The notes under the pieces are model-generated. The model did not search any database. It saw only the letters and a program-made list of their open reading frames with translations, and was not told the origin of the DNA. A program made the translations under genes and the position numbers. 64,000 bases of DNA from Actinomycetaceae bacterium (lineage in GTDB: Bacteria > Actinomycetota > Actinomycetes > Actinomycetales > Actinomycetaceae): positions 20,442 through 84,441 of the forward strand of contig JAUNVQ010000008.1 of the NCBI GenBank assembly GCA_030540715.1, read 5' to 3'. Below, piece after piece: positions 46,786 through 55,832 of this stretch. The first letter of the stretch is position 1; every line of letters begins with the position of its first letter.

Positions 46786-47907
46786 ATGCCACGGATTCGA
46801 CTGGATATTGCCTATAATGGCACCGATTTTCACGGATGGGCCGATCAACCTGACCAGCGAACTGTTCAAGGTGATCTGACAAGTGCATTGCAGCTGATTA
46901 CCCAACAAGATATTCAACTGACGGTGGCGGGAAGAACCGATGCAGGTGTCCACGCCACTCGACAGGTAGCGCACTTTGACCTGCCCGATAATGTCGGTTT
47001 TCTTCAAAGAACCCAGTGTGAACAGTTTGTGGATGCCGATACCGTAGCAAAAGGAATAGATGCGCCGGCAACATCAATTTTGACACAAGATGTGACTGGT
47101 ATCGGTGCCCAAGATGAAACTCACCAGCTTTTCCAGTTGGAACAATACGCATTTGCTCGTCGTATTAACAGCGTTTTGGCATCACGTGGGGTAACAGATA
47201 TAGTGGTCACCGCTGCAAGCGTGGTATCCCCACAATTCGATGCACGCTTTGGCGCCCTCTACAGAAAATACTGTTACCGTATTGGTGATACCTTCGCCAC
47301 GTGGCAGCCAACGCGCACCGACATTTTTCGGGGAAAATTTCCGTTACCACTTGACGTTGAACTTATGAACAGAGCTGCGCAAGTGTTTGTGGGTGAACAT
47401 GATTTTTTGGCGTTTGCAAAGCCGCGTGAAGGTGCAAGTACTGTTCGTGAAATATTCACATTCAGCGTATATCGCGCACCTGGCCCTCCAGTTGAAAAAC
47501 CTCCCTTGCATACCGATGATACCAAGACATTTTACTGTTCGTTACCCGACGGTAGTGCTTGTGTCGAACCGACGGTACATCTGGGTGAACAAAACGCTAG
47601 ACACCTGGTTGCCCCCAAAATACATCCCGACACATCCGGACACATCGAGTGCTGGGTTCAAGGTGATGCTTTTTGTCATTCGCAGGTGCGTTTTATGGTG
47701 GGTGCATTAATAGATGTGGGGCGTGGGTTGCGAGACATTGAATGGGTGGTACAGACTTTGGCTGCCAGGCAGCGCACGCCGAAGGTTCAGTTGGCCCCAG
47801 CCTGCGGTCTTACCCTTGAACAGGTTGCCTATCCTGAAACGGTATCCGCATTAGCTGAACAATCAAAGAGGGCGAAGCGCGTGCGGACTCTTCCTGCTGG
47901 ACGGTGA
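46786..47907 (+). CDS. truA: tRNA pseudouridine synthase A
   Basis: 373 residues after GAAAGGA. RIRLDIAYNGTDFHGWADQP, the catalytic Asp in AGRTDAGVHA, YRYC-like YRKYCYRI, DFLAFAKPREG and FCHSQVRFMVGALIDVG are TruA hallmarks. It makes pseudouridine at tRNA positions 38-40. Most TruA are 245-300 residues. The excess lies in two insertions, about residues 82-120 and 225-285 (the latter Cys-, His- and Pro-bearing), each between conserved blocks. Confidence 0.92.
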   Translation: MPRIRLDIAYNGTDFHGWADQPDQRTVQGDLTSALQLITQQDIQLTVAGRTDAGVHATRQVAHFDLPDNVGFLQRTQCEQFVDADTVAKGIDAPATSILTQDVTGIGAQDETHQLFQLEQYAFARRINSVLASRGVTDIVVTAASVVSPQFDARFGALYRKYCYRIGDTFATWQPTRTDIFRGKFPLPLDVELMNRAAQVFVGEHDFLAFAKPREGASTVREIFTFSVYRAPGPPVEKPPLHTDDTKTFYCSLPDGSACVEPTVHLGEQNARHLVAPKIHPDTSGHIECWVQGDAFCHSQVRFMVGALIDVGRGLRDIEWVVQTLAARQRTPKVQLAPACGLTLEQVAYPETVSALAEQSKRAKRVRTLPAGR

Positions 47908-47960
47908 CACAGGAGGGCAATACAGAACCTTGTCGAACCACTTTAGGTGCTAAATGATGA

Positions 47961-48003
47961 CCGTGTGGTAGTGCAGATGACATGCATCTGCACTACCACA
48001 CGG
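47961..48003. terminator. Perfect 19-bp inverted repeat, bidirectional terminator
   Basis: Two 19-base arms (47961-47979 and 47985-48003) pair perfectly around ACATG. The hairpin lies between convergent truA and the opine-dehydrogenase-like gene, so it probably ends both transcripts. It has no T-tract, as is frequent in actinobacterial terminators. Confidence 0.8.
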
Positions 48004-48093
48004 ATCAAAGGAGCATACTCAAAAGCCTGTGATAACAAGGATGTGTCGGCCTCTTTCACCGACACAACAAAGTGAGGTGCTTATGAGACGTTG

Positions 48094-49179
48094 TTATGTC
48101 AAAGGACTATCAGGGCTGATACCCATTTTTTCGATGGTACGGCCTGTTTCAAAATAGTTTTCGTCATTATAGGCACTGGCAATATGAATGCAGGACTCAA
48201 CAATGGGAACTTTGATGCCTTTAGCGGTTGCCAAACTGTAACAGGGTACCAACAGGTAGGGGACATCTTCGGTAATATAGCGTGCCTTCGATGACGCAGG
48301 AGCGCTATCTATTTTCACATGAGTAGTTGACGCACGATTGAACTCGTAAACGCTGGCATAATCCGATTCGTAAAGCGTATTCATTGCGTCAAGCTCAGTG
48401 CGCAAATCATAGCCCCAGGCTTTTCCAACGCGCAGACGTTCTTCATCCATTTTTGCTGCAGCACGGGCTGTAGCGGGACTACAGGCATCGCGATAATAAT
48501 TAAAGTTACCTTCGAAGTTTTCTAAGATCCCCATGTTAAGGGTAGTAAGAAGCGGGTGTCCACCAAAGTTAATGTTTTCCAAGCCAGCTTCTAGCGGGTC
48601 ACGAAGGAACTCAACTGGAATCGGCATAAGTGACGAAAGAATATCCTTTACCTGGTCGGTTGCCTTTGGGAAAATACTGAGAGGAAGCATAGCCTTTATT
48701 CCCATAATGGTGATGACACCAGGGTCTACCAGGCGACATGCCCAAGGAATTGAAATAGCGTCAATAAAGGTAATATCCAAATCAGCTTTACCCGACTCGT
48801 TTTTCATGCGATTCAATGCCAGGCCACCATAGTTGCCTGGCATAATGATGAGCTTATGACTATTGGTAAGATAGGGCAGCATGGCTTTGAACAAGATTTC
48901 TTGGGCGAATGACGGACATATCATCATGATGTTGTCCGAGAAACTCAGGGCTTGCTCAATATTGGTTGTTGCTAAAGCGATTTTTGCGCGCCCTCCAAAA
49001 AGCATTTTCGACTCATGATATTCGTCCAAAGCCGTGATGTGACCGGTTTCTTGGATAGCTTCGATCTGGGTTGCAAATGCGGGATCGTCATAAATGCAGA
49101 CGCTGTGACCGTTTTTCGCCAGGTGATAGGCGGCTGTCACCCCGCCGTTACCTGCACCAATAATACTAACTGTTGTCAT
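48094..49179 (-). CDS. NAD/NADP octopine/nopaline dehydrogenase family protein
   Basis: 361 residues starting MTTVSIIGAGNGGVTAAYHL, with AAAGGTCC before the ATG. The Rossmann GxGNGG motif is at residues 8-13, and the C-terminal opine-dehydrogenase domain has GGHPLLTTLNMG and RDACSPATARAAAKMDEER. Family enzymes reductively couple, or oxidatively split, an amino acid and a 2-oxo acid. Substrates cannot be read from sequence; a ketopantoate-reductase-like activity is an alternative. It follows the YfcC-type transporter on the same strand, 263 bases away, and lies opposite a two-component system. Confidence 0.82.
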   Translation of the reverse strand: MTTVSIIGAGNGGVTAAYHLAKNGHSVCIYDDPAFATQIEAIQETGHITALDEYHESKMLFGGRAKIALATTNIEQALSFSDNIMMICPSFAQEILFKAMLPYLTNSHKLIIMPGNYGGLALNRMKNESGKADLDITFIDAISIPWACRLVDPGVITIMGIKAMLPLSIFPKATDQVKDILSSLMPIPVEFLRDPLEAGLENINFGGHPLLTTLNMGILENFEGNFNYYRDACSPATARAAAKMDEERLRVGKAWGYDLRTELDAMNTLYESDYASVYEFNRASTTHVKIDSAPASSKARYITEDVPYLLVPCYSLATAKGIKVPIVESCIHIASAYNDENYFETGRTIEKMGISPDSPLT

Positions 49180-49442
49180 AATAGGACCTTTCGGGCTGTG
49201 AGTTGTTACTTGTTTAGGTTGTGGAATGAAGAAGAACTAGTTGGGGGCCTGGGCAAATACTCCTGTGTGGAACCTTGAATCCACACAGATAACCCCGATG
49301 AAACGGATAGCCTGACGGTAAGTCTGCGCGGTCAAGCATTGAGAGCTGGCTAAAGGGTTACAGACAGTTACTGGACAACTCGTCACCACAACTGGTGTGC
49401 CAATGCTGCAAAACCAGCACGGTGGAACCACCCATCCTGGGG
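49180..49442. other. Spacer between transporter and opine-dehydrogenase-like gene
   Basis: 263 bases. CTGTGTGG (49263-49270) and CCACACAG (49281-49288) form a perfect 8-bp dyad around 10 bases; CACCA/TGGTG pair near 49387-49400. These could slow or end transcription from the transporter, or bind a regulator. No gene seen. Confidence 0.45.
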
Positions 49443-50888
49443 CTATTGGAAGATAAGGACCGAAGTGATAAGAACAATAAGGTTAAGCCCAATGACCACA
49501 ACAATCGGCAGCTTCATAAAGCGCAGCCATGTGGTGTATTCAACGTGATTCATCTGCAAACCACCCATGAGGATTCCCGAAGTTGGGCTGACCATGTTGA
49601 TGACACCGTGAGTAGCGGCAAAAATCATGATCATAATCTCGGGTGGTAGACCCATATTGTGGGTAAGAGCCCCCATAATAGGCATTGTGATATAGGCAAG
49701 GCCAGAAGATGATGGAATAAGGAACGCTAAGAACAAATAGATGACATAGGAACCCAGAACAAAAAGAATCGGAGAAAAGTCTTCAAGCAAGAGCGTCGAT
49801 TGTTCAAGAATGTAGAGGTCAAGATGTGTTGCCGACATAAGAACTGATGTTCCGCGGGCAAGCACAATAATGAGTACAACCGAGAGCATGTCATTGGCAC
49901 CAGCAACGAACGCGGCAATAGTGTCTTTTTCAGTGATACGGAAAATAGCGGCAATGGCAAGCCCCGTGAAGAGGAACCACATTGATAGGTCACCAAAGTA
50001 CCAATCGCCAAAGTTTTGGCCTGTCAAGTATGATGTCCAGCCGTCAAAAATATGAATCCCAAATTTTTGCCAAGGAATGAGCGAAACAATCATGATGACA
50101 AAGGCGGCACTAAAAATGGTTAACACCATCTTGTGTTTCTTTGTGAAGTCAAGAGTATTCTCAGAGGTCGTAGAGAAGTGCTCTTTCATGAGGTTTTGTT
50201 CCTGTAAGGATAAAATCGTGGAGCCTTTAGAAGCCTTAACCTTCTTTGCGTATCTCATAACGAAAAGAATCGATGCGGCAGTGGTTGTGAGCCATAGAGC
50301 AACCCCAATACCGATAACGATACCGGCATTCGTTTTAATGTCGATGGCAGTGAGGGCATCCATGGCAACACCTGTTGCAAAAGGGTTCACTGTGGATCCA
50401 AGAACACCTGAACCAGAACCTAAAAGAACAATACCTACTGAGACGATGGTGTCAAAACCAGCAACAACCATCACAGATGTTAAAAGTGCATAAAATGGCA
50501 GTGTTTCTTCCGACATGCCAAATGTGGTTCCACCGATGGAAAAAAGCACCATGAGGATGGGAATAATAATCAGTTCGTTGCCGTGGAGCTTCCGAACAAC
50601 GTGTTGGATACCAGCCTCTAAGGCACCAGTTTTATTGACGATGGAAAGAAAACCACCAAGCATCAAAATAAAGATACAAATTTCCATAGCATCTTTAAAC
50701 CCTAAAAACGGTGCCATAATAACCGTTGAAAGGGAGGCGCCAATCACGTGGGCAACATCGCCGTCCTCTGATAACAGTTCAGGGGAGAACGTTGCACCAG
50801 CAATAAAGTTTGTGATGATAGCTAAGATAACAAGAACGATAAACAAGATAGAAAACGATGAAAGTGAAAACTTCGTTGTTTTAGACAT
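49443..50888 (-). CDS. YfcC/DcuC-type membrane transporter
   Basis: 481 residues from ATG at 50888 (MSKTTKFSLSSFSILFIVL); an upstream ATG at 50930 falls in the predicted promoter. About 12 membrane helices. The motifs FGMSEETLPFYALL, GSGSGVLGSTVNPFATG and the late LIPSSSGLAYITMPIMG and HGVINMVSPTSGILMGGL are those of the YfcC group of the C4-dicarboxylate / arginine-ornithine-like carriers (PF03606). Substrate unknown; amino acids, peptides or opine-like compounds are plausible given the dehydrogenase downstream. Confidence 0.85.
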   Translation of the reverse strand: MSKTTKFSLSSFSILFIVLVILAIITNFIAGATFSPELLSEDGDVAHVIGASLSTVIMAPFLGFKDAMEICIFILMLGGFLSIVNKTGALEAGIQHVVRKLHGNELIIIPILMVLFSIGGTTFGMSEETLPFYALLTSVMVVAGFDTIVSVGIVLLGSGSGVLGSTVNPFATGVAMDALTAIDIKTNAGIVIGIGVALWLTTTAASILFVMRYAKKVKASKGSTILSLQEQNLMKEHFSTTSENTLDFTKKHKMVLTIFSAAFVIMIVSLIPWQKFGIHIFDGWTSYLTGQNFGDWYFGDLSMWFLFTGLAIAAIFRITEKDTIAAFVAGANDMLSVVLIIVLARGTSVLMSATHLDLYILEQSTLLLEDFSPILFVLGSYVIYLFLAFLIPSSSGLAYITMPIMGALTHNMGLPPEIMIMIFAATHGVINMVSPTSGILMGGLQMNHVEYTTWLRFMKLPIVVVIGLNLIVLITSVLIFQ

Positions 50889-50916
50889 GTACAACAACCC
50901 TTTCAGTTGAAAAACG

Positions 50917-50922
50917 ATGGTA
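50917..50922 (-). promoter_or_regulatory. Candidate -10 box of the transporter gene
   Basis: Minus-strand TACCAT, about 30 bases before the transporter ATG. Expected start near 50910. With this start, the direct repeats at 50949-50978 fall at about -39 to -68. Confidence 0.4.
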
Positions 50923-50948
50923 CGGAACATCTTTTTTCAGCCTAAAAG

Positions 50949-50978
50949 GCAAATGTGTAGCAAATGTATCGCTGATGT
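50949..50978. promoter_or_regulatory. Three direct repeats at 11-bp period: predicted OmpR-type operator
   Basis: GCAAATGT at 50949-50956 and 50960-50967 (identical) and GCTGATGT at 50971-50978, each 11 bases from the next. OmpR/PhoB-family dimers bind tandem half-sites at this exact spacing. The site lies between the transporter and the divergent OmpR-type regulator gene, making that regulator the natural candidate. Confidence 0.65.
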
Positions 50979-51022
50979 AATAAATTGTGGTGCAGGAACT
51001 ACAAAACTGGAGCAGGTGTAAA

Positions 51023-51751
51023 GTGAAAATCCTGTTAGTCGAAGATGACAACGAAATTAATAACCTTGTGACATTCTACCTGAAACGAAAAAACTGGGAG
51101 GTGTGCTCGGCTTCAACCTATAGTCATGCACTTCAACAGCTTAATGACGACTTTTCGGTATTCGTATTTGATGTGATGCTGCCTGATGGCAACGGATTAG
51201 AGCTTGTTGAAAAGGCGAAGCAGCGATTCCCGTCGATCCCCGTCATTGTTATTTCAGCACGTACTTCAAGCCTTGACCGAGTAACTGGATTTGAACATGG
51301 AAGCGATGACTATATTACAAAACCATTTTTGCCTGAAGAACTTATTTATCGTGTGGATCGACTTGTTCAACGCAGCGCAGTAATGTCAACGATATCTTTG
51401 ACACATTACATCATTGATACGGGTGAGCGCAGCGTCTATTGCCGAAGCGACAAGGTTGAACAAACGAGTGGCAAAGCTGGGAATGATGATGACAACACGG
51501 AGAGCAAAGATGGGACATCACATGTACAGCAGAAAATCGAGCTGACAACAAAAGAATTCGATATTGTGATGTACCTGGTGAACCACCGCAATATGGCGTT
51601 GTCACGTGAACAAATTATGCAGGGGATAGGTGACGACCCCGTGTATATGAGTGGAAGGATTATTGATAACCAGATTAAAAATATCAGAAAAAAGATGCCA
51701 AAGATTCATATAGATACCATCTATGGCTATGGGTATAGGTTGAACGGATGA
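51023..51751 (+). CDS. OmpR-family response regulator
   Basis: 242 residues from GTG at 51023, after GGAG and AGGTG; an earlier GTG at 50987 has no ribosome site. Receiver: LLVEDDNEI, phospho-acceptor Asp50 in VFVFDVMLPDGNG, SAR and KPF. Winged helix from about residue 175: ELTTKEFDIVMYLV ... IIDNQIKNIRKKM ... TIYGYGYRLNG. Between the receiver and the winged helix an acidic Asp/Ser/Lys insertion of about 30 residues (142-172) interrupts the first strand region. It overlaps the kinase by ATGA and probably controls the transporter. Confidence 0.92.
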   Translation: MKILLVEDDNEINNLVTFYLKRKNWEVCSASTYSHALQQLNDDFSVFVFDVMLPDGNGLELVEKAKQRFPSIPVIVISARTSSLDRVTGFEHGSDDYITKPFLPEELIYRVDRLVQRSAVMSTISLTHYIIDTGERSVYCRSDKVEQTSGKAGNDDDNTESKDGTSHVQQKIELTTKEFDIVMYLVNHRNMALSREQIMQGIGDDPVYMSGRIIDNQIKNIRKKMPKIHIDTIYGYGYRLNG

Positions 51752-53349
51752 AAGAAGCAACGTGGCTATTTAAGCGCACAGTGACAATTTTTGTACCAGT
51801 ATTTATTGTTGTGTTCTTTATGGGGTCAGTGATTTTATATTGGGGGTCCTACTATTACTTCGGTTCGATTTTTGAAGATCGCGTTATTGATGAATACACC
51901 TACGAAAAACAAAAAGAGCTGGGAATCGAAAACGAATGGATTGTTGGTGTCACCGCCCACAATATCGACGTTGTGCAGGCAGTCCACGGCGATAAGGTTC
52001 GCGACCTTGTGCAGCAATTAGAGGAAAAACAAACCGCAAAAAAACAGGTCTATCGTGAAAAAATTGATAATAAGCGCCTGCTTATAATGATTGAACTTGA
52101 TAACAGCAAGGGTGAACGTATCTACCGATACAGCATTATTCGCGACATGTATATGGAGGTTCTTCCTGGTATTACACTGTTTTTCTTTATCTTTTTACTG
52201 GCAATATTTTTGCTGATGCTTCTTTTCTACAAAAAACTGAGTGACCACCTTTACACTAATATCTCGATCATAAAAGAACAGTCAGCAGAGCTTGCAACCG
52301 ACATATATTCCGCCTCCGAAATCCACGTCGAAACAGGTGATGAAGATGTGAAATCTCTGGCAGCTAGTTTTAATCGGATGAAAAAGCGTTTGATTGAAAA
52401 AGATGAAAACCAGCAATCAATGATTCGCTTTATCTCACATGAATTAAAAACACCCACAATGGTCATTAAAGGATACGCACAAGCTGGTAGTGACGATTTG
52501 TATCCGAAAGGCACACCAAAGGCTTCATTTGAGGTTATTAAACAGCAAGCTGACCGAATTGATGAACGTACCCATACGCTCATGCGCGTGTCGGAATATC
52601 TGTATGAAAGAGGAAAAGAAAAAGATCGTTGTCCCATCGTGTTAGCAGACCTTCTAGCAAAAGTCATCGACATGGTCACACCGCTAACAGATATTGCAAT
52701 ACAGGTGGAATGCGACAAGGCAATCACCATTGAAGGCTACGAGACGCTGCTGAGTATTCTTTGTGAAAATCTCATTAACAACCAAATACGTTACTGTGAT
52801 TCCTTTATCACCATTACTGCACAGCAGATACCATCCACGTATAAGGATACGTCTCATGGTTTCACATCCCATGTTGGTAGCAGCAATATGTTTGGCAAGA
52901 CAGTGGTGGCTGGAGACGCGAGGAATTCCAGCTCGATTCAATCATCGAGCGTTCAAGAGGCAGCCAGGGTTGCTGGCACAGTCAATGTACCTGCGGTGTC
53001 AAGTACTACCGATAAGGGTAAGCCTACAGCCGTGGAGGATGTCACCGGGACGGCACATGTGGCTGCACCCGCTGGAGTAGGCAGGAAAACTGGAAGATCT
53101 AGGCAGAATGCAGTGGCTCACCAGAAAAATACGATGGTGTGTATTTATTTTGACAACGATGGACAAATCATTAACGAGCGCACCTATCCTGAGGCCTTTA
53201 CACCATTTTCATCAAAGAATGAGGGTGGGACTGGGCTTGGGTTAGCGATTGCAAAAGAAATAGCTGAACTCCATGGTGGACAGCTGCAGTTGTCAGACCG
53301 TGACGACCTCACCAGATTTATTCTTACACTGCCACTGACGAACGGCTAG
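51748..53349 (+). CDS. Sensor histidine kinase with an insertion inside the ATPase domain
   Basis: 533 residues. Membrane segments at about 10-35 and 138-160 flank a 100-residue external sensor domain. Then a short HAMP-like linker, HisKA box RFISHELKTPTM with His231, and an HATPase whose N box is LCENLINNQIRYC and G boxes FDNDG and GGTGLGLAIAKEIAELHGG. Between the N box and FDNDG, where relatives have a few residues, there are about 100 residues of Ser/Thr/Ala/Val-rich sequence (about 361-460). The kinase catalytic residues are present. Substrate sensed is unknown. Confidence 0.92.
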   Translation: MKEATWLFKRTVTIFVPVFIVVFFMGSVILYWGSYYYFGSIFEDRVIDEYTYEKQKELGIENEWIVGVTAHNIDVVQAVHGDKVRDLVQQLEEKQTAKKQVYREKIDNKRLLIMIELDNSKGERIYRYSIIRDMYMEVLPGITLFFFIFLLAIFLLMLLFYKKLSDHLYTNISIIKEQSAELATDIYSASEIHVETGDEDVKSLAASFNRMKKRLIEKDENQQSMIRFISHELKTPTMVIKGYAQAGSDDLYPKGTPKASFEVIKQQADRIDERTHTLMRVSEYLYERGKEKDRCPIVLADLLAKVIDMVTPLTDIAIQVECDKAITIEGYETLLSILCENLINNQIRYCDSFITITAQQIPSTYKDTSHGFTSHVGSSNMFGKTVVAGDARNSSSIQSSSVQEAARVAGTVNVPAVSSTTDKGKPTAVEDVTGTAHVAAPAGVGRKTGRSRQNAVAHQKNTMVCIYFDNDGQIINERTYPEAFTPFSSKNEGGTGLGLAIAKEIAELHGGQLQLSDRDDLTRFILTLPLTNG

Positions 53350-53766
53350 GTTGATTAAGAAAAATTACCTTAGCAATCACATCATTTTTGCTATCACCCT
53401 CTGAAAGAAAAAATGTGTGCAGTTCAACAGGACTATTTCGCCTAAGATTTTGACGCTTAGGCCACAAAAGATATAGCCTTAAGACTGTTGTTCGTAATGA
53501 GTCATGTGGTGCTTATTCCCACTCGCCGCACGTAGCGTTACGATCACCAGAGTATATCTTAAGAAATCGCGGTTATCTGCCAGCAAAATGTTAATCGCGC
53601 TGATGCGACGCTCAAAAAGCAGTCGCTGGGTAGCTTGGAAAAATACGGGCCATATAAGGCGCATATAACCAAGCAGTTGCCATGTGGCGCCCAGACGTAT
53701 TGCCAACAAAGCGCCATGTTTCAGTGTGCTGCGCAGCTAACCCCTAAGAAAGATGAGGCTACGCCT
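53350..53766. other. Intergenic region kinase / rplM
   Basis: 417 bases without a gene. GCCTAAG (53440-53446) and CTTAGGC (53456-53462) form a perfect 7-bp hairpin that may end the two-component transcript. The rplM promoter should lie downstream of it; none of the candidate boxes is convincing. The rplM frame is open upstream of 53767 but without family similarity. Confidence 0.5.
53440..53462 (+). terminator. Hairpin after the two-component operon
   Basis: GCCTAAG / CTTAGGC, 7 bp, 9-base loop, no T-tract. Confidence 0.45.
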
Positions 53767-54210
53767 GTGCGTACATATATACCTAAGGTAAACGAGATCA
53801 CTCGTAAGTGGTATGTCATTGATGCCGATAACGTTGTCCTGGGGCAACTGGCAGTGGCTGCTGCAAACTTACTTCGTGGGAAGCATAAGCCAGAATATAC
53901 ACCCAATGAAGACCTAGGCGATCACGTTATTATCATTAACGCCGCCAAGGTTGCATTAAGCGGAAACAAGCGTGAAGCAAAGCGCGCGTATCGTCACTCG
54001 GGTTACCCCGGTGGCCTGAAGTCCGTGACTTATGGCGAGCTTCTTGACAAGAATCCTGAAAAAGCTGTTGAAAAGGCTGTCCGCGGCATGGTGCCAAAGA
54101 CAAAACTTGGCCGCGCTCAGATGCGTAAACTCCGTGTTTTTGCCGGAGCTGAGCATCCTCACGAGGCCCAACAGCCCGAACCCTATACCATTACCCAAGT
54201 CACCCAGTAG
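53767..54210 (+). CDS. rplM: 50S ribosomal protein L13
   Basis: 147 residues from GTG at 53767 with GAGG eight bases before. [20 protein letters not shown], the [22 protein letters not shown] and [19 protein letters not shown] blocks and [12 protein letters not shown] are standard L13. An early 50S assembly protein. Cotranscribed with rpsI, 36 bases downstream, as in nearly all bacteria. Confidence 0.97.
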   Translation: MRTYIPKVNEITRKWYVIDADNVVLGQLAVAAANLLRGKHKPEYTPNEDLGDHVIIINAAKVALSGNKREAKRAYRHSGYPGGLKSVTYGELLDKNPEKAVEKAVRGMVPKTKLGRAQMRKLRVFAGAEHPHEAQQPEPYTITQVTQ

Positions 54211-54246
54211 GCTTTGCCGAACGGTCCGAAACTTTAGAGGAGAAAC

Positions 54247-54744
54247 GTGGCACAGACCACTGTTGAAGAAGAAGAACTGTTGGAGGAAGAAACCCCCAGT
54301 TCGTACACGACAGAGACCGAAACCGCCGAAAAAACCGGTAAAGGTCAGTCCGCGACCGTCCCAGGGTATGGCTTGGGACGCCGCAAACGCGCTATTGCCC
54401 GGGTCCGTTTGGTTCCTGGTAGCGGCGAATGGAAGATTAATGGCCGCAGCTTGGAAAGCTATTTCCCCAATAAGCTGCACCAGCAGTTGGTAAGCGATCC
54501 GTTTACACTGCTGGACCTGCAGGGACGCTTTGATGTTATCGCGTTAATTCACGGTGGTGGCGTTTCTGGTCAGGCTGGTGCTCTGCGCCTGGGCATTGCC
54601 CGTGCGCTCAACCAGATTGACCGCGAAGCAAACCGTGCAGCGTTGAAGAAGGCTGGTTTCTTGACCCGCGATGCTCGCGCTATTGAGCGCAAGAAGGCTG
54701 GCTTGAAGAAAGCCCGCAAGGCGCCTCAGTATTCGAAGCGTTAA
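54247..54744 (+). CDS. rpsI: 30S ribosomal protein S9
   Basis: 165 residues from GTG after GAGGAGAAAC. The S9 core [19 protein letters not shown] ... [19 protein letters not shown] ... [12 protein letters not shown] is complete, including the C-terminal Lys-Arg that reaches the P-site tRNA. The first 38 residues are an acidic extension, common in actinobacterial S9. Confidence 0.97.
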   Translation: MAQTTVEEEELLEEETPSSYTTETETAEKTGKGQSATVPGYGLGRRKRAIARVRLVPGSGEWKINGRSLESYFPNKLHQQLVSDPFTLLDLQGRFDVIALIHGGGVSGQAGALRLGIARALNQIDREANRAALKKAGFLTRDARAIERKKAGLKKARKAPQYSKR

Positions 54745-54849
54745 TTTTGTTTCAGAGGGCGAAGTTGCGGGCTGGTCTGCTATCCGATTATTGCGATATC
54801 AAGCTCGTCTGTTAACTGTTTGCGTCCATTGCTGTAACACACGTGAGAC

Positions 54850-54900
54850 AATCCCGGTTCCTACCGTAGCTAATGCTGCTGGAGGGCCGGGATTTTGTTT
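54850..54900 (+). terminator. Terminator after rpsI
   Basis: AATCCCGG (54850-54857) and CCGGGATT (54887-54894) pair perfectly, with a smaller inner stem GTAGC/GCTGC, followed by TTGTTTTG. Confidence 0.75.
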
Positions 54901-55245
54901 TGTCAAGCCACCGTGTTTGGTTGGTGTTTGGGGTGCATCGCAATAAATTGTGCGGTGGCGCGTGGGGAAAAACCTTCGTGGTGTGCAATGAAGTGTGCGA
55001 TTACCGGCCGTATTTGAGCCTGTTGTATGCGCAGTGTTTTTTGGGGGGGAGGAAAGGCCATGGTTTTGCGCGAAGGAACGGCTGGGTGGCACAGTCAATC
55101 ATAATTGGTAGTGCCGACGATAGCGTTAAGTTGATACGATTATTAAGAATCCACTGTCCGAATATGTTGAGGCCACCGATGCGCAACGACATCCATCACC
55201 ATGGGGAGTGCTTCCCACAACTTTCCAGGCAGAAGGGAGAACCCT
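54901..55245. other. Unexplained spacer after the rpsI terminator
   Basis: 345 bases. Open frames cross it on both strands (one from about 54873 to 55286), but none shows a domain, a ribosome site or sensible composition. A run of G residues lies near 55042-55050. No pseudogene could be recognised. Confidence 0.35.
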
Positions 55246-55794
55246 ATGCGGCCAGACCTTGTTGTGAAACAAAGTTTTTTGTCTAAACTTCGCTATTTTG
55301 TGGCCGTATTTCCGATATTTTGCCTGATGCTCTGGAATTTCTATTACTTATTTCAGATCGAAGGCGACGAGTTGTGGGTAACGATATTGACAGCGCTTCT
55401 TATAGGAAGCGCCACCATTATTTTTGGTTATGCTACGTTGTTCTACTTTTTGGAACTGCTGAGCCGCCGACCACTGTTTTATGCCAACTATGACGGCATC
55501 TTTGATCACTGCTCGATATTAAAAGCCGGATGCATCAAATGGCCACACATACGAAGAATCGATCTTTTTCACTACGCGGGACGTCACTTTATTGCCATCC
55601 ATTGTGAGACAGAGGATTGGTGTGCCCCGCGAAAAACTCTGCGGCACAAATTCCTGTCTCGTATTCTTTTTCAGATTTGCTTTTGCGAGGTATTACTTTT
55701 ACCACGCGGAAAAACCCGAGCCGAGATTATGGAAATCGTGCAACAATTGCGTATCCTTCACATGCGCTACTCTACCGAGGAAGCGAACTGGTAA
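55246..55794 (+). CDS. Small membrane protein with PH-like domain (STM3941-like)
   Basis: 182 residues from ATG at 55246 after GGGAG. Two hydrophobic segments (about residues 15-37 and 45-68) precede a cytosolic part with ANYDGIFDHCSILKAGCIKW, IRRIDLFHYAGRHFIAIHC and a final helix. This arrangement recalls the STM3941 family, two helices and a PH-like fold, of unknown function; the match is by pattern only. It sits between rpsI and glmM, where no such gene is expected, with a second small gene after it. Confidence 0.6.
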   Translation: MRPDLVVKQSFLSKLRYFVAVFPIFCLMLWNFYYLFQIEGDELWVTILTALLIGSATIIFGYATLFYFLELLSRRPLFYANYDGIFDHCSILKAGCIKWPHIRRIDLFHYAGRHFIAIHCETEDWCAPRKTLRHKFLSRILFQICFCEVLLLPRGKTRAEIMEIVQQLRILHMRYSTEEANW

Positions 55795-55832
55795 TTCCCG
55801 CACTGAGTTGCTGAGCGATAGCAAAGGCAACG

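Noticed and set aside
54873..55286. 137-codon open frame after rpsI
   Set aside because: It begins inside the rpsI terminator, has no ribosome site, an odd Cys/Arg/His-rich composition and runs into the next gene in the same region.
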